From assembly GCF_005217605.1 (NCBI RefSeq), contig NZ_SZPX01000003.1:62001-126000 (forward strand): 64,000 nt of DNA. Direction: 5' to 3'. This document shows, one piece after another, positions 9,020 through 16,497 of this stretch; the first letter of the stretch is position 1, and each line of letters begins with the position of its first letter. Source of the stretch: Sulfurimonas crateris (GTDB lineage: Bacteria > Campylobacterota > Campylobacteria > Campylobacterales > Sulfurimonadaceae). A program made the translations under genes and the position numbers. The notes below the pieces were generated by a model. The model was not told the DNA's origin, did not search any database, and saw only the letters and a list, made by a program, of their open reading frames with translations.

Positions 9020-9514
9020 ATGAAAACTTTTTTGACTATTTTAACTTTTTTAACGATTTTTAGCGGCTGTTCGAGCAAAGATGCTTTTTTTGGGTTTGAT
9101 ATGGATCAGTCTCAAAAACTAAGCGCTTCTAGCCTTCAGAGCTCAAAAATAGTCTCAAAAAACGCAGAAGTAAAAGGTACGATCTCTGTTATATATCTAA
9201 ACGAGGTCTATCCGAAATCGTTTAATGGGCATGGGTACTTCTACATCTTTATATTTACAAAAGAGCCAAAGAAGCTTTATGATCCAAAAGAGCCATCAGA
9301 GTCAGATATGAAACTAAAACTAAACTCTGAGCTTCCTATAAAAGTCGAGAGGCTTGCTACAGAGAACAGATTCTCTCATCTGGTAGATACTAAAAACGAG
9401 TGGAACCAATACTATCTGGTCGCTTTTAATCCATCAGAGACAATAGAGCTTATAGTTGAAGATTTTGAGGATTCAAACTCAGTAGCAGCAGTTATAAAGT
9501 ATAAGAAAGAGTAG
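9020..9514 (+). CDS. Putative lipoprotein of unknown function
   Basis: A 164-residue protein with a textbook lipoprotein signal: MKTFLTILTFLTIFSGCSS, cleavage before the Cys of FSGC. The ATG is preceded by AGAGGAA at good distance, and a TATAAT box sits at 8989-8994. The mature part is predicted beta-rich with KGTISVIYLNEVYPKSFNG and YYLVAFNPSETIELIVEDF; I do not recognise its family. It faces the mobB operon divergently and converges on yggT. Confidence 0.72.
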   Translation: MKTFLTILTFLTIFSGCSSKDAFFGFDMDQSQKLSASSLQSSKIVSKNAEVKGTISVIYLNEVYPKSFNGHGYFYIFIFTKEPKKLYDPKEPSESDMKLKLNSELPIKVERLATENRFSHLVDTKNEWNQYYLVAFNPSETIELIVEDFEDSNSVAAVIKYKKE

Positions 9515-9529
9515 GACAGAGAGCGCTCT

Positions 9530-9814
9530 TTAAAGAGCACGCAGAAGAGAGCCAAGCAGGACACTCATCACCTGCAATCCTATTATTATTACCAATGGTG
9601 CCAAGTCTAATCCATTAAAATTTGTTCTTATATATCTTCTGACCAAAGAGTAAGCAGGGTTAGTTACTCTATATAGAAACTGAACAATCGGATTAAACGG
9701 GTCAGGGTTTACAAAACTCAGCAGCGCCGTTATGATAACGACCCACATATATATATTTATAAGGGTAAGGGCTATCGCTCCAAGACCTTGAACTATATCT
9801 ATTAAAATACTCAT
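9530..9814 (-). CDS. YggT family membrane protein
   Basis: A small integral membrane protein of 94 residues with two hydrophobic segments (about 10-30 and 70-90) and the family-typical loop FVNPDPFNPIVQFLYRVTNP followed by YIRTNFNGLDLAPLVII. YggT proteins are linked to osmotic tolerance and membrane or division functions, but the biochemical role is unclear. It overlaps the end of the gltX paralogue by 4 bp, so it is translated from the same mRNA. Confidence 0.88.
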   Translation of the reverse strand: MSILIDIVQGLGAIALTLINIYMWVVIITALLSFVNPDPFNPIVQFLYRVTNPAYSLVRRYIRTNFNGLDLAPLVIIIGLQVMSVLLGSLLRAL

Positions 9815-11085
9815 TTTGCTATCTCACCTATGTAATTTTTTATATATTTATATACCAAAGCAATATCAGGACCATCTTCGGCTCCTGTTAAAATAATTCT
9901 TAGAGGTTTAGAAAAATTTTCACCCTCAAGTTGCGACTCTTTCATAATATGGTTTTTAAAATCCTCATACTCTTCAAAGTAGGGTGCGCCTTCAACAGCC
10001 TCTGAGACTGTTTTTGCGTCCTCTGCAAACTCTATAGGTAGCTCTTTTTTTGCAAAAATGGCACCTATTTTTGATTTTAACTCTTTTGTAGTTGAGGCTT
10101 CCTCAAGATATACGCGTGCCAGTTCGCCAATATCGGCATCTGCAAAACCGACATATCTAGAGAGCTCCTTTGTATCTAGAGCTCTTAGATGCTCTTTGTT
10201 TATATCTCTTAATATCTCAATATCAAAACACTCAGAAGATTTTGATATATTTTTGAGATCAAACCACTCTATGGCGTCTTCTAAATTAAAGATCTCTTTT
10301 GGTGGCTTATTCCCGATCAATATAAGATAATTTGCAATGGCTGAGGGCAGATAACCCTCTTCAAGAAGCCATTTAACGCTTAAATCAGCATTCTCACCTA
10401 CTATGGCAGGCAGATGCGCATATTCGATCTTCTTTTCATAGCCAAGCGATGTTCGGATCGTATCCTCTTTGGGTGCATCGCTTAGGTGCTCCTCATCACG
10501 GATGATTAAAGATATATCACTCAACATATCATCAATACCGCAAGCAAAGTTATAAGTGGGTATCTTATTTTCGTTCATTATGATGAAACTCTCCATATCT
10601 TGAGGCTTGAAAGTTATCTCACCTTTGATATGGTCTTTTATGGTTATCGGTTCTTGCGACTTTTTTATTCTCACAGTAAACGGATTTTCATTGTCAATGA
10701 CAAGTTCTGCAGGCAAAGAAGCGCATGCATCATCATATCTGTATGCCTCTTTGTTATTTTTGGCTTCTTCTCTCTTTTTTTCAAGCCACTCGGGTGAGCA
10801 AAAACAGTTAAACGCCTTAGCCTCGTGCAAAAGCTGCAGAGCCATCGCTGCATGAAAACGAAAATTTTGGCTTTGGTGGACTACATGAGAGTAACCAATG
10901 CCGAAAAGTTCCAAAATACCAAGTGTCTCTTCATCTTTTTTCTCTATGTTTCTCTCTTTATCCATATCTTCTATGCGAACGATCAAATCTTCACCTCTCT
11001 GCTTAGAGACAATATAGTTAAACAGGGCAATTCTTAAATCACCAATGTGAATATCGCGAGTAGGGCTGGATGTAAATCTTAGCAT
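9811..11085 (-). CDS. gltX: Glutamyl-tRNA synthetase paralogue (GluRS2-like) lacking the KMSKS loop
   Basis: It is related along its whole 424 residues to the GluRS2 of Campylobacterota, which in Helicobacter charges tRNA-Gln with Glu. The opening MLRFTSSPTRDIHIGDLRIA keeps HIG but has Arg where SPTG is expected. The usual RGEDH is RDEEH (196-200) and SNTPKQ is SDAPKE. Most tellingly, the KMSKR loop expected near residue 230 is absent: the sequence runs HLPAIVGENADLSVKW with no GKKMSKRD. The reading frame is otherwise unbroken, so it is translated but probably impaired or repurposed. It sits divergent from glnS and upstream of yggT. Confidence 0.85.
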   Translation of the reverse strand: MLRFTSSPTRDIHIGDLRIALFNYIVSKQRGEDLIVRIEDMDKERNIEKKDEETLGILELFGIGYSHVVHQSQNFRFHAAMALQLLHEAKAFNCFCSPEWLEKKREEAKNNKEAYRYDDACASLPAELVIDNENPFTVRIKKSQEPITIKDHIKGEITFKPQDMESFIIMNENKIPTYNFACGIDDMLSDISLIIRDEEHLSDAPKEDTIRTSLGYEKKIEYAHLPAIVGENADLSVKWLLEEGYLPSAIANYLILIGNKPPKEIFNLEDAIEWFDLKNISKSSECFDIEILRDINKEHLRALDTKELSRYVGFADADIGELARVYLEEASTTKELKSKIGAIFAKKELPIEFAEDAKTVSEAVEGAPYFEEYEDFKNHIMKESQLEGENFSKPLRIILTGAEDGPDIALVYKYIKNYIGEIAK

Positions 11086-11113
11086 TTCTATTCCTGCATA
11101 ATGTAATTTTGGA

Positions 11114-11153
11114 ATTCTATCAAGTTTTAGCTAAAGCTCGGATTTGATAGAAT
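11114..11153. promoter_or_regulatory. Inverted-repeat divergent promoter region between gltX and glnS
   Basis: A perfect 10-bp inverted repeat, ATTCTATCAA at 11114-11123 and TTGATAGAAT at 11144-11153, places an identical TAGAAT -10-like box on each strand, facing gltX and glnS respectively. A TTTAGCTAAA palindrome lies between the arms. -35 elements are poor. It could be a shared operator or mirror-image promoters. Confidence 0.5.
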
Positions 11154-11193
11154 ACACTTAATAAAAGTTTTAAATGAAAAGGTTTGGCAGATA

Positions 11194-13443
11194 ATGAGTG
11201 AACACAAAGATTTTTTACGTACAATAGTTGAAAAAGACCTAAAAACAGGCAAATACAAAAATATTATTACAAGATTTCCTCCGGAGCCAAACGGCTTTCC
11301 TCATATTGGACACGCTAAATCTATCGCAATAAACTTCGGTATTGCACGCGATTACAATGGGCATTGTAACCTTAGAATGGACGACACAAACCCTACTACA
11401 GAAGATACTAAGTATGTCGAAGCTCTTAAAGATGCCGTTGAGTGGCTAGGCTTTGAGTGGAAGGGTGATGTACGTTATACATCTGATTATTTCGACAAAC
11501 TTTATGCGTGGGCAATTGAACTTGTCAAGATGGGTAAAGCTTATGTTGACAGCTTAGATGAAGAGACTATGCGTGAGTACCGTGGTACAGTAACAGAAGC
11601 GGGAAAAAGAAGCAAATATGCCCATAGAAGCGCAGAAGAGAATTTAGACCTTTTAGAGAGAATGAAAAACGGCGAGTTTAAAGATGGCGAACATGTTCTG
11701 CGCGCGAAGATCGATATGTCTGCGGCAAATATGAAAATGCGTGACCCACTTTTATACCGTATACGTCATGCACATCACTATAGAGCAGGGGATAAGTGGG
11801 CAATTTATCCTATGTATGACTTTGGACACTGTCTCTCTGATTACATCGAGGGTGTGACCCACTCTATCTGTACGCTAGAGTTTGAGAACAACCGTGATAT
11901 CTATGACTGGGTTATCGACACACTAGGCTTAGAGCCTCCGCGCCCTTATCAGCATGAGTTTGCACGTCTTGGTATCAACTATACCGTTATGAGCAAAAGA
12001 AAGCTTTTAGAACTTGTTGAGAAGAACTATGTAAACGGTTGGGATGATCCACGTCTACCTACTATTGCAGGGCTTAGAAGACGCGGATATACACCTGAGT
12101 CAATACTCAATTTTTGTGACACAATAGGTATAGCAAAAGCAAACTCAACCGTGGATGTAGCACAATTAGAGTTTTGTATCAGAGATGATCTCAACACAAA
12201 AGTGCCGCGCGTTATGTGTGTTCTTGACCCTTTAAAAGTAACTATAGAGAACTTCGTGGGCAGCGAAGAACTTGACGCCTCATACTACCCGGATGACGTT
12301 CCTAAAGAAGGATCAAGAAAGATACCTTTCTCAAAAGAGATATATATTGAGCGTGAAGACTTCTCACAAAACCCTCCAAAAGGCTATTTCCGTCTTACGC
12401 CTGATCAGCCTGTACGTCTTAAGCATGCTTATATCATTACATGCAAAGAGGTTAAAAAAGATGAGAGAGGCAATATAACTGAGATCATTGCCGAGTATAA
12501 TCCAGAGTCTAAAAGCGGATCTGACACAAGCGGTATAAAAGTCAAAAGTGCCATCCAATGGGTAGATGCCACATCTGCTAAAAAAGTGGAGGTAAGACTC
12601 TATGACAGGCTCTATTCATGTGAAAATCCTGATGGACTAGATGATCTCAATCCTGATTCTCTTAAAATTATAAAAGATGCGCTTATTGAGCCTGCGGTTG
12701 TAGCAGAGAAGCCGGATGTGCGATTTCAGTTTGAAAGAGAAGGGTACTTTTATGCTGATCCAATAGACTATACGGACGCAAACCCTGTATTTAACAAAAT
12801 AGTAGGTCTCAAAGACTCTTATGCCAAAAAGAAAGAGACACCTAGAAGTGAATCTAAATCCCAGGTTAAAAAAGTACAGATCGACGGTGAAACAGAGCCT
12901 ATGAGTGAGAGTGAGCAAGCTCTATTTAACAAATACACGACTACACTTAAACTAAACAGTATGGTTGCGGACATTTTAGCTAGGGATGAAAAACTATCTT
13001 CTTTTTATGCTGAAGTATTATCAGCCAACAACTCACCTGTAACTATCGCAAACCTAGTAGCAAATGAGGTTGCAAGAGAGTTAAAAGAAAAAGAAGTGCA
13101 TGAGCTTCAATTTAATGCATCTGACGTAGCTAAACTTGTGCAAATGCTAGATGATGGCACCATCTCAAATAAAATAGCTAAAGAGGTTTTTGAAGAGATG
13201 GCTAAAAGCGGGGAAGACCCAAAGAGAATAGTTGAAGCAAAAGGACTTGTACAGATAAGTGATACTGCCGTAATTGAGCCTATTATCGATGATATAATCG
13301 CAAAAAATCCTGACAATGTAGAAAAGTTTAGAGCAGGGAACACTAATCTGCTTGGTTTTTTTGTAGGACAGGTTCTAAAAGCTACGGGTGGGAAAGCAAA
13401 CCCAAAAGTGGTAAATGAACTTGTTGCACAGAAGTTAAAATAA
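11194..13443 (+). CDS. glnS: Glutamine--tRNA ligase with C-terminal YqeY/GatB-tail-like domain
   Basis: Direct charging of tRNA-Gln. Residues about 1-555 are a standard GlnRS: RFPPEPNGFPHIGHAKS (HIGH), LRMDDTNP, the YDFGHCLSDYIEGVTHS region, and VMSKRKL as the class I second motif, followed by the anticodon-binding beta-barrels. Residues about 590-749 are an added helical domain (PVTIANLVANEVARELKE, DDGTISNKIAKEVFEEM, NLLGFFVGQVLKATGGK) matching YqeY and the GatB tail, as in the Deinococcus GlnRS. Well-studied Campylobacterota lack GlnRS, so horizontal origin is likely. The start has only a distant AAGG. Confidence 0.95.
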   Translation: MSEHKDFLRTIVEKDLKTGKYKNIITRFPPEPNGFPHIGHAKSIAINFGIARDYNGHCNLRMDDTNPTTEDTKYVEALKDAVEWLGFEWKGDVRYTSDYFDKLYAWAIELVKMGKAYVDSLDEETMREYRGTVTEAGKRSKYAHRSAEENLDLLERMKNGEFKDGEHVLRAKIDMSAANMKMRDPLLYRIRHAHHYRAGDKWAIYPMYDFGHCLSDYIEGVTHSICTLEFENNRDIYDWVIDTLGLEPPRPYQHEFARLGINYTVMSKRKLLELVEKNYVNGWDDPRLPTIAGLRRRGYTPESILNFCDTIGIAKANSTVDVAQLEFCIRDDLNTKVPRVMCVLDPLKVTIENFVGSEELDASYYPDDVPKEGSRKIPFSKEIYIEREDFSQNPPKGYFRLTPDQPVRLKHAYIITCKEVKKDERGNITEIIAEYNPESKSGSDTSGIKVKSAIQWVDATSAKKVEVRLYDRLYSCENPDGLDDLNPDSLKIIKDALIEPAVVAEKPDVRFQFEREGYFYADPIDYTDANPVFNKIVGLKDSYAKKKETPRSESKSQVKKVQIDGETEPMSESEQALFNKYTTTLKLNSMVADILARDEKLSSFYAEVLSANNSPVTIANLVANEVARELKEKEVHELQFNASDVAKLVQMLDDGTISNKIAKEVFEEMAKSGEDPKRIVEAKGLVQISDTAVIEPIIDDIIAKNPDNVEKFRAGNTNLLGFFVGQVLKATGGKANPKVVNELVAQKLK

Positions 13444-13466
13444 TGATTGTTTTTTAGTTAATGAAG

Positions 13467-13541
13467 TGGTGACCCCGAGGAGAATCGAACTCCTGTAACA
13501 TGGATGAAAACCATGGATCCTGACCGCTAGACGACGGGGCC
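13467..13541 (-). tRNA. tRNA-Glu (UUC)
   Basis: A 75-nt cloverleaf on the minus strand with 7-bp acceptor stem GGCCCCG/CGGGGTC, anticodon arm CATGG-TTTTCAT-CCATG giving anticodon TTC, T-arm with GTTCGATTC, and an encoded CCA end. It lies just downstream of glnS, facing it. Confidence 0.97.
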
Positions 13542-13554
13542 ACTTATCAGTCTT

Positions 13555-13622
13555 ATTTGCTGAGCCGAAATTATATAGATTTATTTCTTAATAAAATATA
13601 AAATATACACAACTCAGCAAAT
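13555..13622. promoter_or_regulatory. tRNA-Glu promoter bracketed by a 10-bp inverted repeat
   Basis: On the minus strand a TATAAT (13570-13575) is followed by a GC-rich discriminator, as in stringently controlled tRNA promoters, about 22 nt before the mature tRNA. The arms ATTTGCTGAG (13555-13564) and CTCAGCAAAT (13613-13622) are perfectly complementary and flank this promoter. The right arm is also close to the 3' end of the receiver gene and might help terminate it. Confidence 0.45.
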
Positions 13623-13631
13623 AAAAGTTAT

Positions 13632-14177
13632 TTACTCGTAAAAATTGCGCAAAGCTCTTATGATAACAGCATTTTTAGAGATGCTCTCAGCTTTTGCATT
13701 TTCGTTTACGATTTCGTACAAATCTAACGGAAGTGAGATAGAGAATGTTTTAGTCTCGATCTTCTTCTTTTTATTTATCATAGATACAACGCTTGATAAG
13801 AGCTCGATTATCTTTTTAGTATCTATAGGTTTTTGTATAAAGCTATTTACACCCACTTCAATAGATTCAGATATCTTCTCAATGTCGTTACTAGCCGAAA
13901 TAACGATAATGATCTGGTTAGGATCTATTTCACGAATTTTACGTGAAAGCTCAATTCCGTCCATCTCTGCCATTATAATATCTACAAAAACGATATCAGG
14001 AGCTAATTTTGAGTAAGCTTCAAGAGCCTCTTTTCCGTTAAAGCACGACTTTACATCAGAGAAAAAGTTTTTAAAAGTAGAGCTAAGAAGCTCATTGGCA
14101 ACTTTTTCATCTTCTACAACCATTGCAGTTAGCTTTTTTGTCTCTTCCGTTAATTGAACCAAATCTACATTAGACAT
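13632..14177 (-). CDS. Response regulator with C-terminal ribbon-helix-helix-like domain
   Basis: Residues 15-130 are a CheY-like receiver: acidic pocket VVEDE (E22, D23), phospho-acceptor D66 in DIVFVDIIMAEMDG, S94 in VISAS, and K116 in IQKP. After a lysine-rich linker (NKKKKIETK), residues 143-181 read as a ribbon-helix-helix fold: a short strand TFSISLP, then helices LDLYEIVNENAKAE and SKNAVIIRALRNFYE, as in CopG/Arc-type dimers. The output is therefore predicted to be DNA binding or dimerisation. No histidine kinase is adjacent. Function is inferred; the domain reading is good for the receiver and moderate for the RHH part. Confidence 0.82.
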   Translation of the reverse strand: MSNVDLVQLTEETKKLTAMVVEDEKVANELLSSTFKNFFSDVKSCFNGKEALEAYSKLAPDIVFVDIIMAEMDGIELSRKIREIDPNQIIIVISASNDIEKISESIEVGVNSFIQKPIDTKKIIELLSSVVSMINKKKKIETKTFSISLPLDLYEIVNENAKAESISKNAVIIRALRNFYE

Positions 14178-14291
14178 ACAAAATCCTTCATTTTAATATG
14201 CGGAATTATAGCAGATATTTGGGTAACAAATCAAACAGTTAATCATTAAATTGGATTAAAACATAACTAAAAAGCACAAAGTAGGGTGCTG

Positions 14292-14498
14292 TTAATCATA
14301 TTTTTTAAACTTCTCAAGCCACTCCAAGTCAGACTCTTTTGAGAACTCTTTTTGTTTTAAAAGAGAATCTATGATGTTGACAAGTGTATCCTCATCCATA
14401 AATTCTAGTAAATTAGGATTAATTGAAGTTTTATGAACCCCCTCATAGCTGTTAAGTAGGTTTTGAATATCTTGTATTAACTTATCTTTTCTGCTCAT
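14292..14498 (-). CDS. Small hypothetical protein
   Basis: A 68-residue acidic helical protein (LIQDIQNLLNSYEGVHKTSI, LEFMDEDTLVNIIDSLLKQK). The family is not recognised. Same strand as, and about 110 bp upstream of, the receiver-RHH gene, so they may be cotranscribed. Codon composition and the absence of competing frames support it being real. Confidence 0.6.
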   Translation of the reverse strand: MSRKDKLIQDIQNLLNSYEGVHKTSINPNLLEFMDEDTLVNIIDSLLKQKEFSKESDLEWLEKFKKYD

Positions 14499-14680
14499 AT
14501 ATGTTCTCTTATTTGTAGTTTTTTGTATTATAGTATATGGAAGTGTATAAAAATGATTCTGTGCTCTTGATTATATTAACAATATTACTTTGGTTAACAT
14601 AATGTAAATTCTCTTGAAAATAATTTTGCTCTATTTGGAGCATTTGAACCCTAATATTAAAAAGTATGAGGCGGTAATTA

Positions 14681-15024
14681 GGCACAACATAAGCCGAGTT
14701 TTGTTTTGATAGTATTAATCTACTTTACTATTTGCATAGTAACTCTAGCGAAACAGTAGCAAAGAGATCTACGCAGAGCGCAAATCCCTACATAAGAGGC
14801 TGACCATCTGTTTCTTGCTGCCATGTTGGGTTTACAAGCTCTCTATATTGCTATAGAGACTGGTGGTCTCTTACACCACCCTTTCACCTTTACCGCATAA
14901 TGCGGCAGTCTACTCTCTGTTGCACTTTCCCTCGTATTGCTACGGCCATTGGTTAAATGGAACACTCTCTTATAGCAGCTCGGACTTTCCTCTTGAAATA
15001 TTTCAAGTAACTATCTGTTGTACC
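14681..15024 (-). ncRNA. rnpB: RNase P RNA, bacterial type A
   Basis: The catalytic RNA that matures the 5' ends of tRNAs. On the minus strand the conserved 5' P4 core AGAGGAAAGTCCG, the central GAGGGAAAGTGCAACAGAGA, and the 3' core ACTCGGCTTATG are all present in order. The ends pair as helix P1: GGTACAACA at the 5' end with TGTTGTGCC at the 3' end. Length about 344 nt is normal for type A. End positions are set by P1 and may be off by a few bases. Confidence 0.95.
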
Positions 15025-15030
15025 TGCAAA

Positions 15031-15036
15031 ATTATA
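15031..15036 (-). promoter_or_regulatory. -10 element of rnpB
   Basis: TATAAT on the minus strand lies 7 bp before the first base of helix P1, exactly where the rnpB promoter is expected. The -35 region is weak. Confidence 0.6.
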
Positions 15037-15072
15037 TAAAAACATTGCTTTAAAGTAGGTTTTTATATCGTA

Positions 15073-15181
15073 TGAACATTTGTTCACTTTTATATTTCAA
15101 GATATGAACAAGCGTTCATTTACTCTAAGGATATATTAACAACTGTTCATATATAATTTTATTTAAATTAACAACTGTTCA
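15073..15181. promoter_or_regulatory. Array of four TetR-type operator-like sites
   Basis: Four 14-bp sites: TGAACATTTGTTCA (15073-15086), TGAACAAGCGTTCA (15105-15118), TTAACAACTGTTCA (15136-15149) and again TTAACAACTGTTCA (15168-15181). The first two fit TGAAC-N4-GTTCA; the last two have one degenerate arm. Start-to-start spacing is 32, 31 and 32 bp, three helical turns, so all sites face the same side of the DNA. The last site ends 22 bp before the tetR ATG, and the first is centred about 55 bp upstream of rnpB. Autorepression of the TetR gene is the natural reading. Confidence 0.7.
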
Positions 15182-15203
15182 TATACAGGAAAAAGGTTAC
15201 AAA

Positions 15204-15821
15204 ATGCCAGAAAACAGGACTATTCCAAAGAAATCAAATACAAAACAGAAGATACTAAAAGCTTCATCAGCCCTCTTCTCAGAGCATGGTTTTAAAGCCA
15301 CAAGTGTGCGAAAAATAGCTTCAGAAGTGGGCATAAGAGAGAGTGCTTTGTACAATCACTTTAAAAACAAAGAGGAGATCTTTCTATGTGTTGCCAAAGA
15401 GATATTTACCACCCCCTTCTCTGATGATAAAACAGATATAAAAGAGTCTGCGCTAAGAGGAAAAGCATTTTTACAGAAATTTGCCATGCAGTACAAGCTT
15501 CTTACTTTTGATAAGAACAACGAGAATATGTTTAGGCTTTTAATGATAGAGCTGTTTCAAAACAGAGAGCTCAGAGAGCAGTTTATGAATGAGTTTCACA
15601 ATGAGAACATTAAAATGCTCTCAGAGGCATTTTTTATCATGATGCAGCACTCGTTAGTACGTTCTGCTGATCCTATAATGGTTGCGTATGAATTTGTATC
15701 CACCCTATTCTATATTAGACTGCAGATAACGCTTCTGAGGTTTGATAATACGCCGACAACTGCTCTATCTACGCAGTTTGAAAAGCATGTTGAGTTCTTT
15801 TGGGAGAGTATAAGAGTATGA
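15204..15821 (+). CDS. TetR/AcrR family transcriptional regulator
   Basis: A 205-residue repressor. The N-terminal HTH domain is clear: KILKASSALFSEHGFKATSV then RKIASEVGIRESALYNHF, ending KNKEEIF. The remaining 150 residues form the variable helical ligand-binding and dimer domain; no ligand can be inferred. The ATG follows AGGAAAAAGG. The upstream region contains four evenly spaced palindromic sites, strongly suggesting autoregulation. No efflux or fatty-acid gene is adjacent, so its targets are elsewhere, unless it also affects the divergent rnpB promoter. Confidence 0.92.
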   Translation: MPENRTIPKKSNTKQKILKASSALFSEHGFKATSVRKIASEVGIRESALYNHFKNKEEIFLCVAKEIFTTPFSDDKTDIKESALRGKAFLQKFAMQYKLLTFDKNNENMFRLLMIELFQNRELREQFMNEFHNENIKMLSEAFFIMMQHSLVRSADPIMVAYEFVSTLFYIRLQITLLRFDNTPTTALSTQFEKHVEFFWESIRV

Positions 15822-15879
15822 TATTTCTTAATATCAAAATATGCTCTTGTTGATACTAATTAATATTATAGATATATTT

Positions 15880-15907
15880 AAAAAAAGCAGCCCCATAAAA
15901 GGCTGCC
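15880..15907 (-). terminator. Rho-independent terminator of the oorDABC operon
   Basis: On the minus strand, stem GGCAGCC / GGCTGC with a short loop is followed by seven T residues, about 25 bp after the oorC stop. Confidence 0.8.
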
Positions 15908-15929
15908 AAAACTATTTGTAAAGTTTAGA

Positions 15930-16487
15930 CTACTTTGCCATAGCCTCTAGTGCATATTTTTCACCAAGAGTGTATGCTACTTTATTTACATCATGAACTT
16001 TTGCAGGAACTTTTGAAAGCATAGTATCTATAAGAACTTGCTTGTCAATAGCATTCTGCATTGTATTTGCAATTGCAAGTGCTACTACTGATTGAGTAAT
16101 AACGTTACCTACTTCTTCTTTTGCAATAGTAATAATTGGAATCTCTACTATATTCCATTTTTTTCTGTCTTCATCACTAGGCTTAACAAGGTTTGGATCT
16201 ACAACTATAGTTCCACCCTCTTGAACACCTTTTTTAAATTGATCATAGCTTACCTGTGCAACCGAAAGCATAAAGTTAATTTCGCCATCATTTGCATACG
16301 GATAATATATCTCATCATCATCTAGTGTGATATCAACAACTGTTGGTCCGCCACGAACCTGCGACGTATATGTCGCAGTTTTAAGTCCATGTCCGCCAGT
16401 CGTGATCTTTGCCGCAGCAAAGATCTCACCTGCAAGAAGAACGCCCTGCCCACCGACACCGGTAAATCTCATTAATGTTCTAGCCAT
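15930..16487 (-). CDS. oorC: 2-oxoglutarate:ferredoxin oxidoreductase, gamma subunit
   Basis: The gamma subunit of the CoA-dependent enzyme interconverting succinyl-CoA plus CO2 and 2-oxoglutarate, a key carboxylation in the reductive TCA cycle. It begins MARTLMRFTGVGGQGVLLAG, the family-typical glycine-rich start, and has the SQVRGGPTVVDI segment. The ATG at 16487 has AAGGAG in front. The frame continues open upstream to 16649, but that extension overlaps oorB and has no ribosome site. 185 residues, the usual size. Last gene of the operon, before a terminator. Confidence 0.94.
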   Translation of the reverse strand: MARTLMRFTGVGGQGVLLAGEIFAAAKITTGGHGLKTATYTSQVRGGPTVVDITLDDDEIYYPYANDGEINFMLSVAQVSYDQFKKGVQEGGTIVVDPNLVKPSDEDRKKWNIVEIPIITIAKEEVGNVITQSVVALAIANTMQNAIDKQVLIDTMLSKVPAKVHDVNKVAYTLGEKYALEAMAK

Positions 16488-16497
16488 TGCGCTCTCC

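Noticed and set aside
9525-9538. GCTCTTTAAAGAGC palindrome as a terminator between the lipoprotein gene and yggT
   Set aside because: It has no loop and no T run, and it covers the yggT stop codon; a chance palindrome is as likely.
9811-11085. Frameshift or sequencing error explaining the missing KMSKS loop
   Set aside because: The frame is continuous on both sides of the gap and other conserved motifs are also altered, so an in-frame loss within a decaying or diverged gene fits better.
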